Shown here piece by piece: positions 1-4,180 of a DNA stretch of 5,895 bases. The translations under genes and the position numbers were made by a program. This DNA comes from an uncultured Ruminococcus sp. (GTDB taxonomy: Bacteria > Bacillota > Clostridia > Oscillospirales > Ruminococcaceae): assembly GCA_937898375.1 (NCBI GenBank), contig CALEJX010000350.1, positions 1 through 5,895 on the forward strand. The letters are read 5' to 3'. The notes below the pieces were generated by a model. It ran no database searches and was not told the DNA's origin. It saw only the letters and a list, made by a program, of their open reading frames with translations. Each line of letters begins with the position of its first letter. Position 1 is the first letter of the stretch.

Positions 1-98
1 ATAACTCCGCTCATAGATGAGCCGAGCATAGAAAAAGCGCAAAGTCCTGCCATGAGCCCTGCACCGAGCTTCTTTAATATTTTCGATTTTTTGAACAT
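1..98 (-). CDS. N-terminal fragment of an exported protein, runs off window
   Basis: Only the first 32 codons are present; the rest lies beyond position 1. The visible peptide starts MFKKSKILKKLGAGLM and continues with a hydrophobic stretch and small residues (MAGLCAFSMLGSSMSG). This is the layout of a Sec signal peptide or signal anchor: a basic n-region with five lysines, then a hydrophobic core. I chose the ATG at 98 because AGGAG lies at 114-110, an 11-base spacer. An in-frame ATG at 107 is only 2 bases from that site and is less likely. The gene follows a terminator (155-127) with no room for its own promoter, so it is probably expressed by read-through from the lipoprotein gene. The mature protein is not visible, so no function can be assigned. 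Secreted cell-wall hydrolases or conjugation proteins would fit the context, but that is a guess. Confidence 0.65.
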   Translation of the reverse strand, partial: MFKKSKILKKLGAGLMAGLCAFSMLGSSMSGV

Positions 99-117
99 AA
101 AGTGCATTTCTCCTTTT

Positions 118-129
118 CATTTTTGCAAA
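118..129. repeat. 12-base direct repeat, copy 1 (flanks lipoprotein gene)
   Basis: CATTTTTGCAAA occurs here and again at 1126-1137. The two copies lie just outside the two ends of the lipoprotein gene. The motif is A/T-rich, and one 12-base match in about 6 kb is near chance expectation, so this may be coincidence. Confidence 0.3.
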
Positions 130-155
130 GAAAAAGAGCCGGATTTCGACTCTTT
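127..155 (-). terminator. Intrinsic terminator after the lipoprotein gene
   Basis: Read on the minus strand, AAAGAGTCG (155-147) pairs with CGGCTCTTT (141-133) as a 9-bp stem with one G-U pair around a 5-base loop. It is followed by the T-rich run TTCTTT. It starts 12 bases after the lipoprotein stop codon, where a terminator is expected. Only about 12 bases separate its T run from the ribosome binding site of the next gene. Confidence 0.8.
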
Positions 156-167
156 CGTTTGCACATC

Positions 168-1073
168 TTAATATATTTCATCATATCTTTGGCTGCTTAT
201 CAAATCCGCCCCTGACACATATGATTCATCAATATCTATTATTTCGCTGAATCCGCAATCGTTATTCAGCAGAAATCCTTGTCCCTGCGTATCAATAACA
301 AACCATGTTCCGTTTATCTTAACAACATTTGCTACATGACCATACAGTTTTGACGGCGTCCATGCAAGATAGCATTCCAGATCTGTACCTTTGCACAAAT
401 AGTAGGTCTGCCACGAATAATTCACACAAGTGCCCGAACCGTTTTCAGTCATCCAGTTGTATACCGCCTCTGCCTTGCTGTAATCAGAGCCGTTATGAGA
501 TAAGCTTCTGCCGATATCCATATATCGTTCTTCCTCAGTAGGCACCGGCAAGGGTGGTTGAGTCTGCGGAACTGTTGTAGTCTGCGGCTTTGTTGTTGTG
601 ACAGGCGGATTTGTTATCGCAGGCTCTGCCGATGCTGACGGCTTTGCCGTTGTTGATTGGATGGCAGACGGCTCGTTATTCTGATGCTTCTCATTGGACG
701 GCTGAGCGTTCTGCTCCGCTAAGTTATTGTCCTGAGAATTGTTGGATGGAGTATTATTCTGCACAGCTTGGTTATTACCCTGTACAGCGGTATTATGCTC
801 CTGAACTGAATTGCCGCCTGTATTTGAAGTGCTTGATTTCTTAACCGCAGTTACTTCAGTATCTGTCGGCTTTGAGGAAGATGATACCGTCTGCGAACTC
901 TTTCTCGTAGTAGTTGCGGTTTCGCTTGTATCCTTTTCTTCCTTTGCCGATGTTACCGTGACCGCAGTTTGGCTCACATCTGAGGTTTCTGTTCTTTTCG
1001 TTGACTCCGATACATTCCCGCAGGCAGTCAGCATTACTGTGCAAAGTATTGAAATATATATCGCTCTTTTCAT
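168..1073 (-). CDS. Lipoprotein with Ser/Thr/Asn/Gln-rich stalk and transglutaminase-like domain
   Basis: A 301-residue predicted surface lipoprotein. Residues 1-17 form a signal peptide (MKRAIYISIL start) ending in the lipobox LTAC, with Cys18 as the lipidated residue. Residues 19-180 are low-complexity: Ser/Thr-rich, then Asn/Gln-rich (about 90-135), then Pro/Thr-rich with TTTKPQTTTVP. This resembles a wall-spanning stalk. Residues 185-301 resemble a transglutaminase/protease-like fold. A helix (AEAVYNWM) precedes GTCVNYSWQ, and Cys216, His246 (YGHVANVV) and Asp261 (WFVIDTQG) sit in the order and spacing of the catalytic triad. The loop between the helix and the Cys is short for the family. 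The reading frame extends upstream, but the ATG at 1073 is chosen because it has AAGGAG 9-10 bases upstream and begins the signal peptide. The role could be peptide cleavage or cross-linking at the cell surface; the substrate is unknown. It is separated from its upstream neighbour by 108 bases and followed by a terminator. Confidence 0.85.
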   Translation of the reverse strand: MKRAIYISILCTVMLTACGNVSESTKRTETSDVSQTAVTVTSAKEEKDTSETATTTRKSSQTVSSSSKPTDTEVTAVKKSSTSNTGGNSVQEHNTAVQGNNQAVQNNTPSNNSQDNNLAEQNAQPSNEKHQNNEPSAIQSTTAKPSASAEPAITNPPVTTTKPQTTTVPQTQPPLPVPTEEERYMDIGRSLSHNGSDYSKAEAVYNWMTENGSGTCVNYSWQTYYLCKGTDLECYLAWTPSKLYGHVANVVKINGTWFVIDTQGQGFLLNNDCGFSEIIDIDESYVSGADLISSQRYDEIY

Positions 1074-1125
1074 ATCATCACGCTCCTTGTCAAGCAATAT
1101 ATCACACCTTTTTGTATAAATCCAG

Positions 1126-1137
1126 CATTTTTGCAAA
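1126..1137. repeat. 12-base direct repeat, copy 2
   Basis: CATTTTTGCAAA is identical to 118-129. It lies in the 108-base gap (1074-1181) upstream of the lipoprotein gene. That gap holds no other structure I would defend and no clear -35/-10 pair. Confidence 0.3.
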
Positions 1138-1181
1138 AGTTCTACCTTTGTGACAATTTGCACAGCATAAGCTTTAGCAAA

Positions 1182-1598
1182 CTACATACTTATCTCTGGT
1201 GACTCTTCAAATTCTTCAAGCGGTTGGATCACTTCCGGTTTCGTTTCTCTCACAGCAACCAGCCCGATACCGGGCAGATCAACTATGATATGATCAAACT
1301 GCTGCTTGTACTTATCTATCTGTTCATCGGTAAGTGAACAGGAATCCCATTCGCCGTATTCGTTACGATAATTGCCCGAAATATAGAAAGTGCCGTGAAC
1401 AAGAGTATTTCCAACTATCCTGTTAGGCTTTGAACCGTTCAGCAGAAACTCATCATTGCACCAGCAAATAGCATCCTGCTTTGGTTCAAAATATATTGGC
1501 TCGATGCTGCCGCCCACAACTTCCTGCATGGCATGGATATCATCTTCAATATCCTTTACATACGGTTCTTTCAGAGGTTCAAACACAAGTATCCTCAT
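1182..1598 (-). CDS. DUF3846 family protein
   Basis: A 138-residue protein of unknown function. The N-terminal part has the pattern I recall for DUF3846: a beta-strand MRILVFEP, then IHAMQEVVGGSIEPIY (22-36), then a Cys/Asn-rich stretch (ICWCNDE, 44-50), LNGSKPNR (53-60) and HGTFYISG (68-75). I know this family mainly as an uncharacterised protein of phages and Firmicutes mobile elements. The C-terminal third has a predicted helix with DEQIDKYKQQFDHI, and the protein ends in an acidic tail finishing with Met. The ATG overlaps the stop of the preceding gene as ATGA (4 bases), so translation is probably coupled. No terminator is obvious before the lipoprotein gene. The family assignment comes from memory of motifs, not a search. 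Confidence 0.8.
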   Translation of the reverse strand: MRILVFEPLKEPYVKDIEDDIHAMQEVVGGSIEPIYFEPKQDAICWCNDEFLLNGSKPNRIVGNTLVHGTFYISGNYRNEYGEWDSCSLTDEQIDKYKQQFDHIIVDLPGIGLVAVRETKPEVIQPLEEFEESPEISM

Positions 1599-1861
1599 TC
1601 TTTTGCCTCACTTTCACAATACTCTTTCAGCGGACAATCGCCGCAGTCATCAAACATTGCACAGGTACGCTGTATCTCTTCTTCGGATATCCCACAGTCA
1701 AAATGCTGCTTTTTCTGTTCATCCTGCCACATGATAAGTGAGAATCCGTTGCTGTCACGTTCGACCTCAACCGTTACAGCATTTCCGTGCCTGTCATAAA
1801 GCCCTGAAAATTCTGTTTTGCCTTTTGCCGTTAAAACCTGTGCCAATATTATCTTCTTCAT
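1595..1861 (-). CDS. Small Cys-rich hypothetical protein (88 aa)
   Basis: I do not recognise a family. The N-terminal half looks like beta-strands (MKKIILAQVL; then FSGLYDRHGNAVTVEVERD). The C-terminal third carries Cys56, Cys67, Cys73, Cys76 and Cys82. The last four form C-x5-C-x2-C-x5-C around CGDCPLKEYC, spacing compatible with a small metal site (Zn or Fe-S), though this is inference. Translation signals are strong: AGGAGG at 1872-1867 lies 5 bases before the ATG, and this site overlaps the TAG stop (1873-1871) of the methyltransferase gene upstream. The 3' end overlaps the DUF3846 gene by 4 bases. The gene thus sits between a DNA methyltransferase and a DUF3846 gene in one transcription unit. 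Confidence 0.75.
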   Translation of the reverse strand: MKKIILAQVLTAKGKTEFSGLYDRHGNAVTVEVERDSNGFSLIMWQDEQKKQHFDCGISEEEIQRTCAMFDDCGDCPLKEYCESEAKE

Positions 1862-1870
1862 AAAAACCTC

Positions 1871-2689
1871 CTAATCAAAAAGCGAAAGCTGTTTGATAGC
1901 TTTCGCACGTTCGCTTGTGTCATAATTTGATATGAGCAACTCTGCATACTGACAGCCGCCGTCATACCGCTGTGCCAAATTGTTCAGCCTGCTTATCTCT
2001 TCAATGTGAATGTTTGGTTTATGCCATATCTCACGGATCTCATGACAATCATTATACGAAACCAAAAATCTGCCTTTGATATCAAGCAGAGCGTCACGCA
2101 GTCTGATATGATCTTTTGCAGTAAAACCTACGTCCTTGTAGTAATTTTCAGTCGCAAAATACGGCGGATCACAGTAGAAAAAGCTGACGGGTCTATCGTA
2201 CTGCCTGATAAGCTTTTCAAAATCCTTGTTTTCGATAACGACCTTCTGCAAACGCCTAGCCGCAAGATCAATCATCGGAAAATCAGACCAAATTGAATGC
2301 GGCTGACTTCCAAAGCTGTCAAGACCGCTTGCATAGCTGTAACGTATAAGCTGATAAAATTTTGCGGCTCGGTCAACATCATAAAGCCTTGGCAAAATAC
2401 CACGTTTGTGAAGTAGGGCTAAATACTCAAAATCTTCTCTTGAATCAAGCACATATCTCAGCTTGTATTTGAGTCTGTTCGGCTTATCTCTGACACATCT
2501 GTACAGGTTCGTAAGGTTTGAATTGAAGTCATTGTACACCTCAAAATCTGCACCGGGCGGCTTGTGAAACAGCACCCAGCCTGCACCGCCGAAAACCTCT
2601 ATATACCTTTCATAGTAAGGCGGAAATCTTGCAAGCACTTCGTCACGAAGATTTTTCTTTCCACCTACCCAAGACATAAAACTGTTCAT
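1871..2689 (-). CDS. D12-class DNA adenine (N6) methyltransferase, Dam-like
   Basis: A 272-residue enzyme predicted to transfer a methyl group from S-adenosylmethionine to adenine N6 in DNA. Visible hallmarks are SWVGGKKNL (6-14) and the AdoMet-binding motif EVFGGAG (31-37). VYNDFNSNL (51-59) carries the acidic residue expected to contact AdoMet, and CDPPYF (173-178) is the catalytic DPPY motif. Length is normal for D12 enzymes (about 260-290). The open frame extends to a TTG at 2716, but the ATG at 2689 is preferred: AAAGGA lies about 6 bases upstream and the peptide begins right at the conserved SWVGGK segment. The C-terminus is QLSLFD, a match to the sliding-clamp-binding pentapeptide QL[SD]LF. 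The recognition site cannot be read from sequence; GATC is possible but not established. No restriction endonuclease is nearby, so this is a solitary methyltransferase. Its leader holds competing hairpins. Confidence 0.93.
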   Translation of the reverse strand: MNSFMSWVGGKKNLRDEVLARFPPYYERYIEVFGGAGWVLFHKPPGADFEVYNDFNSNLTNLYRCVRDKPNRLKYKLRYVLDSREDFEYLALLHKRGILPRLYDVDRAAKFYQLIRYSYASGLDSFGSQPHSIWSDFPMIDLAARRLQKVVIENKDFEKLIRQYDRPVSFFYCDPPYFATENYYKDVGFTAKDHIRLRDALLDIKGRFLVSYNDCHEIREIWHKPNIHIEEISRLNNLAQRYDGGCQYAELLISNYDTSERAKAIKQLSLFD

Positions 2690-2694
2690 TTTAT

Positions 2695-2765
2695 TCCTTT
2701 CTGCCGCTAGAACCAATGACAGAAAGAAAGTCGCTTTGCTAAAAACAGAAGTTTTCTGTCATTGG
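2695..2765 (-). promoter_or_regulatory. Candidate attenuator / RBS-sequestering leader of the adenine methyltransferase
   Basis: Three mutually exclusive pairings can be drawn on the minus-strand RNA. Arm 1 (2765-2753, CCAATGACAGAAA) is perfectly complementary to arm 2 (2725-2713). Arm 1 can instead fold locally: ACAGAA (2759-2754) with TTCTGT (2750-2745), a 3-base loop and a following T run, like a small terminator. Arm 2 (CTTTCTGTC, 2726-2718) can instead pair over 9 bp with arm 3 (GGCAGAAAG, 2705-2697), which covers part of the AAAGGA ribosome binding site of the gene at 2689. Pairing 1-2 would therefore free that site. A 7-codon open frame (MTENFCF, 2762-2739) lies across arm 1. The pairings are seen directly; the switch is inferred. 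Confidence 0.45.
2713..2765. repeat. Perfect 13-bp inverted repeat, 27-base spacer
   Basis: CCAATGACAGAAA (2713-2725) is repeated inverted at 2753-2765. A second shorter pair, CGCTAG (2705-2710) and CTAGCG (2780-2785), lies outside it with unequal spacing. The repeat may act at the RNA level, as a protein-binding operator, or as a recombination or transfer site; the sequence alone does not decide. Confidence 0.85.
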
Positions 2766-2857
2766 CAAAACGACCTGTCCTAGCGCGGACGGTGCATTTC
2801 ACGCTCGAATTTAATATGAGCTATACTGCCTGCCCGCTGATTTTCATTTGTTGTATC

Positions 2858-3055
2858 TCAGCCCTTAATAATCGGGTCAACATAGCTGAATATAATACGT
2901 TTCTGTTCAAGGTAACCGTCGGCTTTGTTTACCTCAGTACATAATTCTTTGTACTGTTTTTCCGAAAGCACATTCTTTGTTGCTCTCAGCATTGCAGGGA
3001 TATTACCCATACAGAACTTGAAGTCTACTTTGGCTTTAACTCTGTTTGTGTGCAT
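2858..3055 (-). CDS. Hypothetical protein (65 aa)
   Basis: I recognise no family. The peptide begins MHTNRVKAKVDFKFCMGN and is basic at the N-terminus. It then looks mostly helical, with a segment around NVLSEKQYKELCTEVNKADGY. It ends in DPIIKG. There is no signal peptide or membrane segment. The frame is open further upstream, but the ATG at 3055 is chosen because AAGGAGG lies 6 bases before it. That site sits inside the 46-residue gene upstream, whose end overlaps this gene by 20 bases. Overlap and a strong ribosome binding site support it as a real, translationally coupled gene. It is the last gene before the 168-base leader region of the adenine methyltransferase. Confidence 0.65.
   Translation of the reverse strand: MHTNRVKAKVDFKFCMGNIPAMLRATKNVLSEKQYKELCTEVNKADGYLEQKRIIFSYVDPIIKG
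2935..2961 (+). terminator. Weak plus-strand hairpin plus T5 (possible antisense terminator)
   Basis: CAGTACA (2935-2941) pairs with TGTACTG (2950-2956), an 8-base loop, followed by five Ts on the plus strand. It lies inside the 65-residue minus-strand gene, so it could only stop antisense transcription. The stem has just three G-C pairs and may be a by-product of coding sequence. Confidence 0.2.
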
Positions 3056-3176
3056 CTTTGACCTCCTTATCAAGACGTGCGATCTCTTTTTCCGCAGACT
3101 TAAAAGCAACGGCAAGAGAACCTATCGTTGTTCCGATGATAACACCTATCATCATTCCAATGAACAAATACGTCAT
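3036..3176 (-). CDS. Small single-pass membrane protein (46 aa)
   Basis: A short open frame supported by position and composition. The peptide starts MTYLFIGMMIGVIIGTTIGS: residues 3-24 form one hydrophobic, Gly-rich membrane segment with GxxxG-like spacing. Residues 26-44 are highly charged (KSAEKEIARLDKEVKDAHK) with heptad-like hydrophobic positions, suggesting a short cytoplasmic helix or coiled coil. The ATG follows the TAA of the preceding gene with no gap (TAAATG), and GGAG lies 9 bases upstream inside that gene. Its 3' end overlaps the 65-residue gene by 20 bases and carries that gene's AAGGAGG. The layout resembles small holin-like or regulatory membrane peptides of mobile elements, but no function can be assigned from this. 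Confidence 0.72.
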   Translation of the reverse strand: MTYLFIGMMIGVIIGTTIGSLAVAFKSAEKEIARLDKEVKDAHKQS

Positions 3177-3419
3177 TTACATCATCTCCATTTCCATATC
3201 CTCATCTTCTGTCTGTTCATCATCGATAGAAGTGATCTCAATATACTCGCCGATAACATTCAAGGCCTCATAGTAACTGCCCGAAGAAGTTATTCTGCTG
3301 CACATTTCCTTTGCCTCATCATACATTCCGTTCCTTTTCAGCGTTTTTGAGGCTATGCCTATAAGATTGAATATATTTCCGTCCTGACCTATCAGCGGAC
3401 ATTTTGGCTTTTTTGACAT
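3177..3419 (-). CDS. Small mobile-element protein of unknown function (80 aa)
   Basis: The pattern CPLIGQDGNIFNLIGIASKT (7-26), a helix KRNGMYDEAKEMCSRI (28-43) and SYYEALNVIGEYIEI (48-62) match a small uncharacterised protein I recall from many Firmicutes phage and conjugative elements; I know of no assigned role. The C-terminus is a separate acidic tail ending in alternating Glu and Met (DEDMEMEMM). I use the ATG at 3419, whose A is shared with the TGA stop of the antirepressor-like gene (TGATG), with AAGGAG 8 bases upstream. A GTG at 3422 is also in frame, with a 5-base spacer, and cannot be excluded. The last codons supply the ribosome binding site of the membrane peptide downstream, so translation of this whole run is likely coupled. 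Confidence 0.78.
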   Translation of the reverse strand: MSKKPKCPLIGQDGNIFNLIGIASKTLKRNGMYDEAKEMCSRITSSGSYYEALNVIGEYIEITSIDDEQTEDEDMEMEMM

Positions 3420-4180
3420 CACGACATCTCCTTCCCGTAATATTTTTTCAGCAGACCTATGATAAAAAGCTGACCATTTCCCGTCACAAACGTCTGCCGA
3501 TAAGTCTTTTTCATACCCTCAACCTCGAACACCGACTCTTTTACAACAAAATATCTGCGGTCAATATATCTCTGATACGGCAGATTGTTTGACATAAGCA
3601 CTCCCATTTCTTTCAGCCAGCGAAACAGTCTTGTTCTGCCGATATTAAAATTTTTATCAGCCGCAAGCTTTGCCATAGCATTCATATCTATGAGATCCTC
3701 GCTGTTGGCAACGTTCAGAGCGAAATCCACGAGAGGCTTATCATTTCTGATACGTTCATTCAATTTGCTGATAAACGTCATTTGCAGACGGAAAAGATTT
3801 TTGTACGGTTCGTCGAGGAAGGGCAGGTAGTTTTCAATAAACATTTCTTCGTTTGTAACATAACCGCCTGTTCTGCGGATAGTTGGGAGGACATCATCAA
3901 ATATCCAACTTTCAAATTTTTCAGCAGAGGGAAGTCTGGAGTGGGATATAAGGCGGTACACATCACCTTCGGATATCATTTTCATTTCCTGTGCACCGCC
4001 ATTTGTAAGGAGGCGGCGTTTTACAGCCCCCTTACAATGAGCATTTATCGCATCTTTTGGCCTTCTGTACCCTAATGCCTTTGCAACATCAGAGCCGCAG
4101 AAAAGTATTTTCCCGTTTTCCTCGATAGTTCTCACCGAGCCAAACTCCTCATTCACAAATGTTTTCACCATATTATCCAT
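3419..4180 (-). CDS. Bro-N / KilAC antirepressor-type DNA-binding protein
   Basis: A 253-residue two-domain protein. Residues about 5-107 form a Bro-N domain: VRTIEENGKILFCGSDVAKALGY is typical, as are LISHSRLPSAEKFESWIFDDVLPTIRRTG near its end. Residues about 148-250 resemble the phage antirepressor C-terminal (KilAC) domain: DFALNVANSEDLIDMNAMAKL, then IGRTRLFRWLKEMGVL, then PYQRYIDRRYFVV and a C-terminal QLFIIGLLKKYY. In phages, proteins of this build relieve repression or bind DNA; here it may regulate the element. The ATG at 4180 has AAAGGAG 6 bases upstream, inside the end of the cytosine methyltransferase gene, which it overlaps by 8 bases. A second ATG three codons in is less well placed. 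Domain length and order are complete, with no sign of damage. I see no repressor gene in the window that it would antagonise. Confidence 0.9.
   Translation of the reverse strand: MDNMVKTFVNEEFGSVRTIEENGKILFCGSDVAKALGYRRPKDAINAHCKGAVKRRLLTNGGAQEMKMISEGDVYRLISHSRLPSAEKFESWIFDDVLPTIRRTGGYVTNEEMFIENYLPFLDEPYKNLFRLQMTFISKLNERIRNDKPLVDFALNVANSEDLIDMNAMAKLAADKNFNIGRTRLFRWLKEMGVLMSNNLPYQRYIDRRYFVVKESVFEVEGMKKTYRQTFVTGNGQLFIIGLLKKYYGKEMS

Noticed and set aside
1074..1163. Longer start for the lipoprotein gene, adding 30 residues
   Set aside because: The extension would place a basic non-hydrophobic segment before the signal peptide and lacks a ribosome binding site; the ATG at 1073 has AAGGAG and starts a canonical lipoprotein signal.
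1161..1176. Near-palindrome around AAGCTT after the DUF3846 gene as a terminator
   Set aside because: The stem is short and interrupted and no T run follows on the minus strand.
2690..2716. TTG start at 2716 for the adenine methyltransferase
   Set aside because: Rare start, no ribosome binding site, and it falls within the inverted repeat; the ATG at 2689 is well placed.
2816..2842. 8-codon open frame MKISGQAV in the leader of the adenine methyltransferase
   Set aside because: No ribosome binding site is visible and a frame this short is expected by chance; the 7-codon frame over the hairpin is the better candidate.
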